64,000 nt of DNA from Ambrosia x helenae (GCA_030844895.1 JAUTDX010007391.1:46395-110394), one strand, 5' to 3'; shown: positions 1-11,744, counted from the first letter of the stretch. Numbers and translations are program-made. Notes: a model not told the origin generated them from the letters alone.

Positions 1-872
1 AATTTATGATCTTTTGATGTTCCACGAGTGTCTTAGTGAATGTCTTTCATGTTTGGATGCTTGTTAGAATTACTTGCTTTGTGCTTGTAATTTACTTTAT
101 GGTTTTAGGCCTAAATTCCATAGGAACATTAATTGGGAGTTTAGAGGTAATTAGTATTCTTCCTACTCTTGAGACCGAGAGGTGATAGGTAGTCAGGTTT
201 GTCTTTGGTGCTAGAGGTTTAGGCTAGAAACGCTGAGAGATCAGGTTTTCCTAGGTTTTCTAGTATTATTTGTTTATCTGTGTCATAGATTGACTTTACA
301 GGTTACTCCTTGCACTTTAGGGTGTATTGTGATTGGAGAGTGAGAAATCTAAACCAGTCTAGCGAGTACTTTAGCATAGTTAGTGAGACCGAGAGGTGAT
401 CTAACCAATCAGTGAGATTAGTAGCCTTTAGGATTCCTTTTCGGTCAGTCTTGGTAAATGATCCGAGAGCCACTAGGATACTAGGGGTGAATATTATAAG
501 ATCCTGATTGCCAACATAGTTTCCAAAGCCGGGGCAGTTCCAATTTCATTAGTAGGATTCGGTACCTAGGTGGTTGCCTTTCCCATCTCTGATTTCCCTC
601 CTTATTAATCCCTTGCAATCTGTTAGTTTAAGTCTTTTAATTTATTTATTTTAATAATTTATTAATAAAAATTCACAAAAATCCAATTTACTAGGCTAGG
701 AGTCGATAGAGGTCTAGTACCGAGAGTCGCCATATTGTGTCCACGGTTCGATATTCCGGACTTACTTGCTCTGCTACACTGCGATCGGTACACTTTCCGT
801 TAGTGTGTGGTTTTGTAGGTTTTTCCATTTGTAAAACTTGACCGATTTATTTACTACACATTTCACACATCA
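1..872 (+). repeat. Partial LTR (3' part) of a Ty3/gypsy element related to the Athila at 1395-12048
   Basis: The stretch ends in the LTR-like terminus ACACATTTCACACATCA at 872. Bases about 735-810 match, at moderate identity, the reverse complement of the Athila LTR near 1465-1530: the shared order is GGTTCGAT, then ACTTGCT or ATTTGCT, then CGGTACACTT, then GTGTGTGG or GTGCGTGG. It is therefore a related but diverged LTR in the opposite orientation. Its 5' end lies off the window, so its size, target duplication and status (solo or part of a full element) cannot be judged. No coding sequence is seen in it. Confidence 0.6.
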
Positions 873-1389
873 GGTTCTCCATGAATCACCAATTTTTTTT
901 GTACCCATCTATCACCTGAGCAACATTTATGTTTGCATTAGTTAGTAATACCCATTATCCTCAACTTGATCAGGCAATATCCACAAAACTCTTGACCCTA
1001 ATAACAATTCATAAAAAAAGTTAAAAAGAGTTTAATAAAAGAATGATCTGGGCAGAGTAAGAGTTGCAGACATCCAAATATTTTCTCAACTGTCATTTGA
1101 TCTCAACTCACATAAAAAGATCGAAGTACAAGAGGTTACCTTGTTGAGTATAGAGCATGCACTTCTAACGGCACGGTAATAATCCACGAAGCCCACCACA
1201 CACATGCAATTTCTGTTATATGAATGCACCTTATAATCTGTCATAAGATGAACAAATGCAATCAGATTAGAAAAAAAAACAAATTTGGCTAAAGGCAAAT
1301 CAATTTACAATTTGATTAGAATGGAAAACATGCAAAAATTTGTTTCTTGCATTCAAGATAATCTATTACTCTTATCATGAAATTTGTGA
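873..1389. other. Gene-free spacer
   Basis: AT-rich sequence between the left partial LTR and the target duplication of the Athila insertion. I see no convincing reading frame, RNA gene or repeat. The 70-codon minus-strand frame here has no family resemblance. Confidence 0.5.
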
Positions 1390-1394
1390 ATGGG
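1390..1394. repeat. Target site duplication ATGGG, left copy
   Basis: This five-base direct repeat matches 12049-12053 and immediately abuts the Athila LTR, as expected from integrase-mediated insertion. Confidence 0.9.
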
Positions 1395-2794
1395 TGATGC
1401 GTGCTGATATATATATATATAAAAATATGCACAAGTTAAAACCCTAGACTCAACTAAACCACGCACAATCGGCAAGTGTACCGTTCGTTTGTAGCAAGCA
1501 AATAAGACCAGGTATCGAACCAAAGGACTCAATTAAACACAGAAAATTAAACTGTCACTGAATTGCTTGTTTAAACTAATAACTAAGGGGGTTTAATTGA
1601 AAATATAAAAATTGATTAATTATTAATTAACTAAATTACCCTAAATTAAAAATAAAAAAAACTAATTAAAACTAAAATAAAAACCGAACTATAGTGATGG
1701 AAAAATCAATCAAGGGAAAGACTGGCTACTTAGGTAAGAATCCTTAGACATAATACTCAATCCTGACTAAGAAACCCGTTTGGAGACCCTAATTTCATCC
1801 AACTACTCTCCTCCTGCAGGTAAGGCTAGTAAGCTAGAATCAAGGCGGGACACGTGTAGAAATGCTAAGATGGATCTGGATCGCCCTAGCGTACCAAAAT
1901 CCCACAGAAATCAGATTAAAACCTCTACTGGATTAAAACCCTCAAACTATGAAGCAGACTTAAACTCTACTGAAGAAAACCTAGGAAAACTCTAAACACG
2001 GACAAGTAGCGACTCCCGCCCTAGCGCTTGTCAACTACCGAACAATGCCTAGTTAGTTACCTAGCAATCTCGAGTTAGATTTCTCACCCTCAAGAATGGA
2101 CTGCACGTTTTAGTTAATTTATTATATTAGTTTGTTATACTTGTGTCGTACTCCAACTCCAAATACTAGCACGCTAACCTAAGTCGACGAACTAGATTGA
2201 TTTCTAGACCTAGGGGGTATCTCTACATGCCTAGTTCCACAAAACCAATAAACAAACTTCAAATAAAATTAACACCAACACACATATATCAAATCCAACA
2301 ATAAAAATTAAAATCATGTAATTCTACACATCCAAACGGAAATCAAACGTCATTCAATCATATTAATGTCTAAATCATCATCCTAAGTAGCCATGAAAAT
2401 GTCTAGCCACTCATATTATTGAAAAACATCATCACAAAATAAATAAAAATAGTTTTAATCATGTCTATAGAAAAAATAAATAAAAACTAAACCAAACCCG
2501 AGGCTCCTTAAATATTGACCTTTAACGTGCCCGGGACCTTTTCTCCTTCACTGACCTTCTGCTCGTCACCGCTCCTGGCCGTCTTCGTGCGATTTAATGT
2601 TTTGTCGCCTGTTGTTGAATATTATTCTCCTCACAAAAAAAATGCGGCCGTCAAAAAACATATATCTATATCTCCAAAAAAACAATCTCGTGCACCGCCT
2701 TACGTTTTCATTTGGGCCACTTTTGTCTTGGGCTCGTGACTCGTGACTTCAAAGTCACGAAAGTGTAGTTTTTTTTTTTTTTTTTATTTCTTTA

Positions 2795-2861
<67 letters not shown>

Positions 2862-3165
2862 TCTGTGCTCTTGAATCGGTTGTTCTTGACTTGACCAAAG
2901 TAGCTCGTTTACGCTCCAACGTCCATGAACACATGCTCTCAAGTGTTCGTGTCTCGAATAAAATTCTTTCGTTTTAAGCTCATTCTCCACGAACACCTAT
3001 AAAATATAAAACGAGTAATTAAGTACCAAAAACTAATAAAAACTATACAATGATAAAAATAGACAAACAAACGAACACACGCCTAAAACTACTAAAAACT
3101 ATATACAAAAGACTCAATTATGACTCACAATACATAGGAAAATAGATGTGTTTTACGACACATCA
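1395..3165 (-). repeat. Athila 3' LTR
   Basis: It is 1771 bp long and runs from TGATGCGTGCTG to TACGACACATCA as read on the plus strand. It is nearly identical to 10284-12048. Visible differences are GAACTATAG against GAACTAAAG, one extra A near 1655, one fewer G near 2580, and the lengths of the T and ATT runs. The 71-codon frame at 1780 and the poly-isoleucine frame over the ATT tract are not genes. Confidence 0.93.
2797..2860. repeat. (ATT)n microsatellite in the LTR
   Basis: About 21 ATT units follow a T-rich tract. The other LTR has the same tract at 11686-11742, two units shorter, which fits slippage after insertion. Confidence 0.9.
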
Positions 3166-3180
3166 AACATCCCCAAACTT
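3166..3180 (-). other. Athila polypurine tract
   Basis: Read on the minus strand, AAGTTTGGGGATGTT directly precedes the 3' LTR. This is the normal place and composition for the primer of plus-strand DNA synthesis. Confidence 0.8.
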
Positions 3181-4569
3181 AAACCTTTTTCGTCCCTGAA
3201 AAAGAATTATGCAATGGGATCACAATCAAATAATCTGGCCTCAAAACATAGGTTACTTTAATTTTAAAAATCTAATCACGTGCCAACTGCGATTGTAGGT
3301 ATACTTGTCCTCTTAAACCCAACCGCCGGTTTCTAAGCCCCTTATCATGTTAGTTAAATTTTAGGTTCATTTAGTCTACCTAGGATCTCACACTAAAGAA
3401 GCCATAGTTTCACATAATCCCGCCTCAAGCTTATGAAACAAAAGAAACAACCAATTGACTATTCCTAACCGTTTTATGTAGAAAATCAAGAGAATTTAAA
3501 ATCACTTTTTTTTTCGGCATACTTAACTCAGAGGGTGTGACCAATCCAAGTCGCTATCCCAGTGGCCAGGCACCTTAAGCTTCAGCATTTTTTTTTTTCA
3601 TCTCAGCATACTTAACTCAGAGGGTGTGACCAATCCAAGTCGCTATCCCAGTGGCCAGGCACCTTAAGCTTCAGCATTTTTGCTTTGATTTCTAATTTTT
3701 TTTTTTAAGAGATTAGAAATTCTAACGGTTTTCTACTTATAACGGTGCTTCTTATACTATTTTTGGCGGTTTCAGCTTCCCTATTTTTTTCCTAGATGAG
3801 AACCCACAAGGTATCCTAATTTATTTAAGTGTATTAGCTCAAAGGAAACTTTTCTACCGGCTGGGCCTACCCACACATCCCAAGTCAACACGCTTTCGAT
3901 TATTTATTCTTCTAATACATATAATATTTGAAAACCAGACACTTGATTTTATCTATCATTTCCCATATTTTATAATGCAAACTTCAAAATCAGGGACCTT
4001 TTTTTTTTCGTTTTTTTTTTAGTTTTTTTTTTCAATTTTTTTTTTTTTTTTTTGACTCAACCTATAAGCTAAACGACAGTTTCCCATCCCCACACTTAAA
4101 CTCTACATTGTCCTCAATGTAGGAATAGAAAACGACTCAACGGAAAAACTAAAAACAAAAGCTGAAAACAAAAATAAAATGCTAAAAGAAAAAGATAAAG
4201 GTAAATTGGGAAGGACTTAGCTGGTTAATTGATATGAAAGCTCCAAAATCTCTAGTCCAATCCAGCTCGATCGTATAGCATTTCATTCGCGATCAGCTCT
4301 GACACATGGTAGACTCTCGGGTTACTGCAATATAATGTACAGCTCCAGAATCGCCCGAATGGAGATTGAGTACGAGCGGTACAATCCAAACCTGCACAAG
4401 ATAAAACAAAAACCAAGCAGAATACCGAACTAAACAAAAATAAAAAGACTCAACCTACTAACCTAGACTCATGATAAAAGCAAAAACACAAAGACGACGC
4501 AACTAAGTAATGAACATGAAAAGAATATACAAACTCTACACTTGGGAGTATCCCCACACTCTCACAAAC
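3181..4569 (-). other. Athila 3' non-coding region
   Basis: This stretch lies between pol and the purine tract. Athila elements may carry an env-like frame here, but none is visible. It holds T-rich runs (for example 4000-4055) and the 76-bp direct repeat annotated separately. The 61-codon minus frame at 4252-4437 is not supported. Confidence 0.6.
3517..3681. repeat. 76-bp tandem duplication (period 89 bp)
   Basis: Copies at 3517-3592 and 3606-3681 are identical from GCATACTTAACTCAG to CTTCAGCATTTTT, separated by a T-rich linker. They lie in the Athila 3' non-coding region. Confidence 0.9.
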
Positions 4570-7500
4570 CTACTCGGGATTGATCTCAGGGAGGTCCGAA
4601 ACCTCCACCTCCTCATCAACGCTCATCCCATCCTCGTAATGCTTCAACCTATGGCCATTCACCTTCCATCGCTGGCCATCCTCACCTTCAATCTCAATCG
4701 TACCGTAGGGAAAAACCTGTGTAACAACATAAGGACCAGTCCAACGCGACCTAAGCTTTCCTGAGAACAACCTAAGACGAGAATTATACTGTAACACTTT
4801 CTCCCCACACTTAAATTCTTTCACTATCTTCAGACGCTTATCGTGCAACTTCTTAGTTTTCTCTTTATAATCCCACGATCTCATATAAGCATCATCCCTC
4901 AACTCCTCTAACTCATGCAACTGAAGGTATCTTTGCTTACCTGCCTTATCCAGATCTAAATTCACCCTCTTCAATGCCCAGAACGCCTTATGCTCTAACT
5001 CAACCGGTAAATGGCACGCTTTCCCATAAACTAATCGAAAAGGAGTGGTGCCTATCGGTGTCTTAAATGCGGTGCGAAAAGCCCACAATGCATCCTCTAG
5101 GTGATCCGACCAATCCTTTCGGTTCTGCCCCACTGTTTTCTCTAGGATTCTCTTGATTCCGCGATTGGTATTTTCCACTTGACCACTTGTTTGTGGATGA
5201 TAAGCCGTAGAACGCCGATGGGTGACCCCATAACGTTTCAAAGCTTTCTCCATCTGGTCATTGCAAAAGTGTGTACCACGATCGCTAATCAAGGACTTAG
5301 GAGCACCAAACCTAGAAAACAGTGTCTTTAAGAACCTCACAACAACCCGTGCGTCATTTGTAGGCAAAGCTTGAGCTTCCACCCACTTAGAAACATAGTC
5401 AACCGCAACTAGGATGTATCTATTCCCACGAGAATTGGGGAATGGACCCATGAAATCAATGCCCCACATATCAAATACTTCAATGGTCTGAATGGGATTT
5501 TGGGGCATCTCATTACGGGATGAGATATTACCGGTCCTCTGGCAGGCATCACAATGTCTAACAAACTCATGGGCGTCCTTAAAAATGGTCGGCCAATAGA
5601 AACCCGCATCAAACACGCGTTTGGCGGTATTAGCCGCCCCGTAGTGACCTCCTATCCTACCCTCATGACAGTGCCTAAGGATATCTCTCGTCTCCTCACC
5701 AAAGACACATCTCCTCAAAACCTGATCTGGTCCTAACCTAAACAAGTAAGGATCATCCCACAAGTAGTACTTAGAGTCGGCTATCAATTTCTTTTTCTCC
5801 TGAAAAGTAATATCACTCTTAAATTCACCCGAAACTAAGTAATTAGCTATGTCGGCATACCAAGGGAAGTCCCTACAGATCCTAGCTACCACAGACATCA
5901 AACTCTCATGAGGAAAATCATCCCTAATCCTCTCTTCCCTACCTCTCTCTAACTCCGGATTCTCTAAACGAGATAGGTGATCCGCAGCAACATTCTCAGC
6001 TCCACTCTTATCCCTAATCTCAATATCAAACTCTTGAAGCAAAAGGATCCACCTAATAAGTCTAGGCTTTGCATCTTTCTTGGAGAAAAGATGCCTAAGA
6101 GCGGAATGGTCGGTAAAAATGATAGTCTTAGAAAGCACGAGATACGACCTAAACTTATCACAAGCAAAGACAACAGCTAGCAACTCCTTCTCTGTCGTCG
6201 TGTAATTCTCTTGGGCATCATTGAGTGTTTTGCTAGCGTAGTAGATGGGATGGAAATGCTTGTCCCTACGCTGGCCCAACACAGCCCCAACAGCAAAGTC
6301 GCTAGCATCACACATGATCTCGAAAGGAAGAGTCCAATCTGGAGCGACCAGAATGGGAGCAGTCACTAAACGCTCCTTCAACAACTCAAAAGCCTTGACA
6401 CATTCAGCAGAAAACTCGAATGGTCGATCTTTCTCAAGAAGCTGGGTCATCGGGCGGGCAATCTTAGAAAAATCCTTAATGAAACGCCTATAGAAACCCG
6501 CGTGACCTAGAAAACTACGAATAGACTTCACAGAAGTAGGCGGCGGGAGTTTTGAAATGGTGTCGATTTTAGCTCTATCAACCTCAATCCCCGCCTGTGA
6601 AATCTTGTGCCCAAGCACAATACCCTCGCGAACCATGAAGTGACACTTTTCCCAATTAAGCATCAGGTCCGTCTCCTCACACCTAGTAAGAACACGCTCT
6701 AGATTATGCAGACAATGATCAAAGGAACTCCCAAAGACAGAAAAATCATCCATGAAAACCTCCATGGAATCCTCGATCAACTCATGGAAAATCGCCACCA
6801 TACATCGCTGAAACGTGGCCGGGGCATTACATAACCCAAAAGGCATGCGCCGATACGCAAAAGTGCCAAAGGGGCATGTGAATGTGGTTTTCTCTTGATC
6901 CTCAGGTGCAATGGGGATCTGAAAGTAGCCAGAGAAACCATCCAGAAAGCAGTAAAACTGTTGACCCGACAAACGCTCAAGCATCTGATCAATAAAGGGC
7001 AAGGGGAAGTGGTCCTTGCGGGTGGCGTCATTGAGTTTCCGATAGTCAATGCAAACTCGCCATCCGGTCACAGTCCTAGTGGGTATGAGCTCATTTTTCT
7101 CATTCGTGACAACCGTCATACTCCCCTTTTTGGGGACAACCTGGACTGGACTAACCCAAGTAGAATCAGAGATGGGGTAGATCAAACCTGCATCTAACAA
7201 CTTAATCACCTCTTTCTTAACCACATCCTGCATGTTCGGGTTTAGCCGTCGCTGAGGCTGGACAACCGGCTTAAACTCCTCAGTCATCAGAATCTTATGC
7301 GTGCAGAAAGAAGGGTGGATGCCCTTAATGTCAAAGAGCTTCCACGCAATAGCACGCTTGTGTGCTTTCAGTACACACAACAACCTCTCTTTCTCATCCT
7401 CTGTCAACTCAGATGATATGATGACAGGCAACTGAGAGTCCTCCCCTAAATAAGCATACTCTAGATGAGATGGTAACTCCTTAAGCTCAAGGGTAGGGGG

Positions 7501-7773
7501 TGTCTCAAGTGATGGTGTCTCTAGAGGTCTCTCCGAATCAGTGGTCTTGAAAACCTGGGAGGCCTCATCAGAAAGGTGAGACTGAACAGCGGGTGGAGAC
7601 ATGTCCCGCTCAAGATCAAACTCAGTCATCTCAATGCACCCCTTATACTCGGTACCGAGCATCTGTGTGTCAAGGGTGTCTCGCTCGCAGAAGCTAGTGA
7701 GAAAGCTCCCCACCTGAGTCATGAACGAATCAATGAAGTGCAAAGTATCATCGTTCTGGTTAGGGTGCTTCAT
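4570..7773 (-). CDS. pol: Athila pol: reverse transcriptase, RNase H and integrase
   Basis: The 1067-residue frame is open throughout. The reverse transcriptase spans about residues 190-400 with the catalytic FMDD at 340-343. RNase H follows at about 480-605 with acidic residues D489, E530, D555 and D598. The integrase has an HHCC zinc-binding region at about 700-745 and a DDE core of D773, D831 and E867, with exactly 35 residues between the last two. These enzymes copy the element RNA and insert the DNA. The first ATG overlaps the gag-protease stop as ATGA, but protease-like coding continues upstream in this frame. The real pol therefore probably has no start of its own and was made as part of a gag-pol polyprotein. 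No internal stops are seen, so the enzymes look functional apart from that break. Confidence 0.93.
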   Translation of the reverse strand: MKHPNQNDDTLHFIDSFMTQVGSFLTSFCERDTLDTQMLGTEYKGCIEMTEFDLERDMSPPAVQSHLSDEASQVFKTTDSERPLETPSLETPPTLELKELPSHLEYAYLGEDSQLPVIISSELTEDEKERLLCVLKAHKRAIAWKLFDIKGIHPSFCTHKILMTEEFKPVVQPQRRLNPNMQDVVKKEVIKLLDAGLIYPISDSTWVSPVQVVPKKGSMTVVTNEKNELIPTRTVTGWRVCIDYRKLNDATRKDHFPLPFIDQMLERLSGQQFYCFLDGFSGYFQIPIAPEDQEKTTFTCPFGTFAYRRMPFGLCNAPATFQRCMVAIFHELIEDSMEVFMDDFSVFGSSFDHCLHNLERVLTRCEETDLMLNWEKCHFMVREGIVLGHKISQAGIEVDRAKIDTISKLPPPTSVKSIRSFLGHAGFYRRFIKDFSKIARPMTQLLEKDRPFEFSAECVKAFELLKERLVTAPILVAPDWTLPFEIMCDASDFAVGAVLGQRRDKHFHPIYYASKTLNDAQENYTTTEKELLAVVFACDKFRSYLVLSKTIIFTDHSALRHLFSKKDAKPRLIRWILLLQEFDIEIRDKSGAENVAADHLSRLENPELERGREERIRDDFPHESLMSVVARICRDFPWYADIANYLVSGEFKSDITFQEKKKLIADSKYYLWDDPYLFRLGPDQVLRRCVFGEETRDILRHCHEGRIGGHYGAANTAKRVFDAGFYWPTIFKDAHEFVRHCDACQRTGNISSRNEMPQNPIQTIEVFDMWGIDFMGPFPNSRGNRYILVAVDYVSKWVEAQALPTNDARVVVRFLKTLFSRFGAPKSLISDRGTHFCNDQMEKALKRYGVTHRRSTAYHPQTSGQVENTNRGIKRILEKTVGQNRKDWSDHLEDALWAFRTAFKTPIGTTPFRLVYGKACHLPVELEHKAFWALKRVNLDLDKAGKQRYLQLHELEELRDDAYMRSWDYKEKTKKLHDKRLKIVKEFKCGEKVLQYNSRLRLFSGKLRSRWTGPYVVTQVFPYGTIEIEGEDGQRWKVNGHRLKHYEDGMSVDEEVEVSDLPEINPE

Positions 7774-10181
7774 GGAGTGCTGTATATCAAAAGTGACCTG
7801 CTCATCGGCAACTCGAAGAGTGAGTTTGCCATCAAAACATCAACAATAGCACGAGCAGTGGCTAAGAATGGACGACCAAGAATGAGTGGAACCTGTGAGT
7901 CCTCGTCCATGTCAAGTATAACAAAATCCACCGGGAAAACAAATTTATCAACCTTAACTAACAAGTTTTCCACTATCCCGCGTGGAAACTTCACCGATCG
8001 GTCGGCGAGCTGAATACTCATGCGCGTAGGAGACAGCTCTCCTACATTGAGCCTAGCAAAAACAGAGTAGGGCATTAAATTAATGCTAGCTCCAAGGTCT
8101 GCAAGAGCATTACTAACAGTGAGATTCCCTATCAGACAGGGAATGGTAAAGCTGCCCGGATCAGTCATCTTCGGGGGCAGCTTATTCTGCAGCGCTGCAG
8201 AAACCTGCTCAGGAAGAGTAACAGAAGAGATCTCCTCAAGTTTCTTTTTGTTTGTGAGCAAATCTTTCAGAAACTTGGCATACTTAGGCATCTTCGAAAG
8301 AGCCTCAACAAATGGTAAGTTCACTTGGATCTTTTTCAGCATATCCAGGAACTTACGGTACTGATCAGAATCATCTGGTCTAGCAAGTCGACCAGGAAAT
8401 GGCGGTTTAGGCTTGTAGGCCTTCACCGGAGTGTCATCTCTCTTCTCACCTTGAGACCCGCTGGTTTGTGCTGTACTTGCTGGGCGGAGCCTAGGTTGCA
8501 CCTCGCCAGCTGGTGTCTCTCTCTCAACTCCCTCATCAATAGACTCATCCTCTCCTACTGGTAACGAATCATCTACCCCCTTCCCACTCCTAGTAGTGAC
8601 GGCTTTCGCCTGATGCTGCCTAAACGATGAACTAGAAGAGTTAGGATTATTGACAGTGTTACTAGGAAGGCTCCCAGGAGGTCTCTCGCCTACCTGTAAA
8701 GCAAGATCTTTCACCTCTTTCTCAAGCTTTTGGAAGGCAACCTGATGTCCCTTAAAGAAGGTGTCATGGTCACGAAGCAAGGCATACATTTCCGATTGCA
8801 TTTTAGCCTGCTGTTCCAAGTGGGCGGTTTGCCTTTCCATGAAGGAGGTAAGATCACACTCGGTGCGACTAGAAAAGTTCGGAGCATCCCCGGGGTTGGG
8901 ATTCTGGTGGAGATTCTGGCGTGGTGGATACCTCGAAGAGTTACCACCTTGCCAATTGGAGTTTTGATTTCTCCAGTTCGGACCAGAAGATGAGGTGTAG
9001 TTTTGGAAAGGTGGTCTAAGCCACCCAGAATTCAAGGAATCGACCTGCTCAGGAGAAGAAACTGGGCATTCAGAAGTATCATGTCCCCCCCGACATATCT
9101 CACATCTCTCCATCCTAAACCTAAGCTCTTTAACCTCCCTAGCTAAAGACTCAACAGTAGCCGCAAGACTAGTATCAGGAGCAACCTGATAGACACCTCG
9201 AGTAGCGGGGGAGGTGTTACTAGTCGTAGGAGTGGAATTCCTAACAGCTTGCTTGCTCTGCTGCTCAGAAAGAGCGAAGCTCTCAAACATAGAATTAGCA
9301 TCATCAATGTCCATCTTTTCCATGACATGTCCCTGTGCAGCAGTGTTAAAACGCATCTGCGTTTCATAAGTAAGCCCATTGTAGAACTTCTCTACCAGGG
9401 CCCAGTCGGACAAGCCATGCTGAGGACATTTACTGAGCAGATTCTGGAACCGCTCCCAAGCCATGTAGTACGGCTCGTCAGCTTCCATGCGAAACGAGTG
9501 GATCTGTTCCCTAACACGAGCATCCTTGGACGGAGGATGATATTTCTTCATGAACTTAGAGCGCAAACCGTCCCAAGTGGTGATACCCCCGTGAGGAAGA
9601 GACTCAAGCCAAGTAGCAGCGCGGCCTGAGAGAGAAAACGGGAACAGATGCATATAAATGGTCTCAATGGGAACATTCGCAAGATTGAAAGTCTTGCAAA
9701 TGCGAACAAAACGAGACAAGTGAGCTGGAGCATCCTCCTCTTCAAGACCGTGAAACTGAGTAGAGTTAGCAATCACAGTCATGATATAAGATGGAATTTG
9801 CCAAGTGTTAGCATTGGCAATGGCAGGGAAAGCAATGGGTGAGTGAACTCCTGCGTAGCCCTCAGCAGCGCGCTGGTGAACAGTGCGTCTCTCGTCAGCC
9901 ATTTCAGTAACAAGGGTTGGAAAAGGAATATGTGGTAAGGAATGAAAGGGTTTTTGTTCGGGTGTGGAAGATGAAGAAGAATGAAGGGGTGAAGAAGAAC
10001 GTACCTGATCGATTTTCTTGCGGATAACCGTTCGAAATTCGCTAAGACGTTCGTGAAGGTCTCGCTCGGGATCCGTGGAAGCAGTGAACTGTGGAGGTCC
10101 CTGCGAGCGGGTATGTGGCATACACTGAAAGTGGATAGCAAATAACTTAAGACTAAAAGCACAATTAACAAGTAAAAGCAC
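7770..10181 (-). CDS. gag: Athila gag and aspartic protease
   Basis: The frame has 803 codons, but the likely start is the second ATG at 10121, giving MPHTRSQGPP, a usual gag beginning in this group. The retrotransposon gag domain lies at about residues 130-310. A zinc-knuckle-like CX2CX3HX4C at 360-372 is one residue shorter than the canonical spacing. A glutamine-, asparagine- and serine-rich linker follows. The aspartic protease has DLGASIN at about 695-701 and ILGRPFLATA at about 768-777. After IVDV at about 782 the frame leaves the conserved protease sequence and stops at 7770, while the conserved continuation is in the pol frame. The switch falls at a T run (minus strand) opposite 7834-7837. 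Gag forms the particle; the protease would mature it. Confidence 0.9.
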   Translation of the reverse strand: MLLLVNCAFSLKLFAIHFQCMPHTRSQGPPQFTASTDPERDLHERLSEFRTVIRKKIDQVRSSSPLHSSSSSTPEQKPFHSLPHIPFPTLVTEMADERRTVHQRAAEGYAGVHSPIAFPAIANANTWQIPSYIMTVIANSTQFHGLEEEDAPAHLSRFVRICKTFNLANVPIETIYMHLFPFSLSGRAATWLESLPHGGITTWDGLRSKFMKKYHPPSKDARVREQIHSFRMEADEPYYMAWERFQNLLSKCPQHGLSDWALVEKFYNGLTYETQMRFNTAAQGHVMEKMDIDDANSMFESFALSEQQSKQAVRNSTPTTSNTSPATRGVYQVAPDTSLAATVESLAREVKELRFRMERCEICRGGHDTSECPVSSPEQVDSLNSGWLRPPFQNYTSSSGPNWRNQNSNWQGGNSSRYPPRQNLHQNPNPGDAPNFSSRTECDLTSFMERQTAHLEQQAKMQSEMYALLRDHDTFFKGHQVAFQKLEKEVKDLALQVGERPPGSLPSNTVNNPNSSSSSFRQHQAKAVTTRSGKGVDDSLPVGEDESIDEGVERETPAGEVQPRLRPASTAQTSGSQGEKRDDTPVKAYKPKPPFPGRLARPDDSDQYRKFLDMLKKIQVNLPFVEALSKMPKYAKFLKDLLTNKKKLEEISSVTLPEQVSAALQNKLPPKMTDPGSFTIPCLIGNLTVSNALADLGASINLMPYSVFARLNVGELSPTRMSIQLADRSVKFPRGIVENLLVKVDKFVFPVDFVILDMDEDSQVPLILGRPFLATARAIVDVLMANSLFELPMSRSLLIYSTP

Positions 10182-10259
10182 AGATAATCAGAAGCACGTC
10201 CAGCAAGAATTAAACAAGCAAAACAATTCAAGTAAAATCAACACGGTGCCTAAATCAAG

Positions 10260-10277
10260 TCCCCGGCAACGGCGCCA
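10260..10277 (-). other. Primer binding site for tRNA-Asp
   Basis: Read on the minus strand, TGGCGCCGTTGCCGGGGA lies a few bases inside the 5' LTR. It is complementary to the 3' end of plant tRNA-Asp(GUC), which ends CCCCGGCAACGGCGCCA. This starts minus-strand DNA synthesis and is typical of Athila and Tat elements. Confidence 0.9.
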
Positions 10278-10283
10278 AAAACT

Positions 10284-11683
10284 TGATGCGTGCTGATATA
10301 TATATATATAAAAATATGCACAAGTTAAAACCCTAGACTCAACTAAACCACGCACAATCGGCAAGTGTACCGTTCGTTTGTAGCAAGCAAATAAGACCAG
10401 GTATCGAACCAAAGGACTCAATTAAACACAGAAAATTAAACTGTCACTGAATTGCTTGTTTAAACTAATAACTAAGGGGGTTTAATTGAAAATATAAAAA
10501 TTGATTAATTATTAATTAACTAAATTACCCTAAATTAAAAATAAAAAAACTAATTAAAACTAAAATAAAAACCGAACTAAAGTGATGGAAAAATCAATCA
10601 AGGGAAAGACTGGCTACTTAGGTAAGAATCCTTAGACATAATACTCAATCCTGACTAAGAAACCCGTTTGGAGACCCTAATTTCATCCAACTACTCTCCT
10701 CCTGCAGGTAAGGCTAGTAAGCTAGAATCAAGGCGGGACACGTGTAGAAATGCTAAGATGGATCTGGATCGCCCTAGCGTACCAAAATCCCACAGAAATC
10801 AGATTAAAACCTCTACTGGATTAAAACCCTCAAACTATGAAGCAGACTTAAACTCTACTGAAGAAAACCTAGGAAAACTCTAAACACGGACAAGTAGCGA
10901 CTCCCGCCCTAGCGCTTGTCAACTACCGAACAATGCCTAGTTAGTTACCTAGCAATCTCGAGTTAGATTTCTCACCCTCAAGAATGGACTGCACGTTTTA
11001 GTTAATTTATTATATTAGTTTGTTATACTTGTGTCGTACTCCAACTCCAAATACTAGCACGCTAACCTAAGTCGACGAACTAGATTGATTTCTAGACCTA
11101 GGGGGTATCTCTACATGCCTAGTTCCACAAAACCAATAAACAAACTTCAAATAAAATTAACACCAACACACATATATCAAATCCAACAATAAAAATTAAA
11201 ATCATGTAATTCTACACATCCAAACGGAAATCAAACGTCATTCAATCATATTAATGTCTAAATCATCATCCTAAGTAGCCATGAAAATGTCTAGCCACTC
11301 ATATTATTGAAAAACATCATCACAAAATAAATAAAAATAGTTTTAATCATGTCTATAGAAAAAATAAATAAAAACTAAACCAAACCCGAGGCTCCTTAAA
11401 TATTGACCTTTAACGTGCCCGGGACCTTTTCTCCTTCACTGACCTTCTGCTCGTCACCGCTCCTGGCCGGTCTTCGTGCGATTTAATGTTTTGTCGCCTG
11501 TTGTTGAATATTATTCTCCTCACAAAAAAAATGCGGCCGTCAAAAAACATATATCTATATCTCCAAAAAAACAATCTCGTGCACCGCCTTACGTTTTCAT
11601 TTGGGCCACTTTTGTCTTGGGCTCGTGACTCGTGACTTCAAAGTCACGAAAGTGTAGTTTTTTTTTTTTTTTTTATTTCTTTA

Positions 11684-11744
<61 letters not shown>

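Noticed and set aside
1780..1995. 71-codon frame, repeated identically at 10668-10883
   Set aside because: It lies in both Athila LTRs, so identity reflects LTR homology; it starts at TTG and has no family resemblance.
2784..2996. Poly-isoleucine frame (also at 11673-11879)
   Set aside because: This is translation of the ATT microsatellite.
3166..4569. Possible env-like gene of Athila
   Set aside because: No frame over about 60 codons on the element strand and no membrane-protein pattern.
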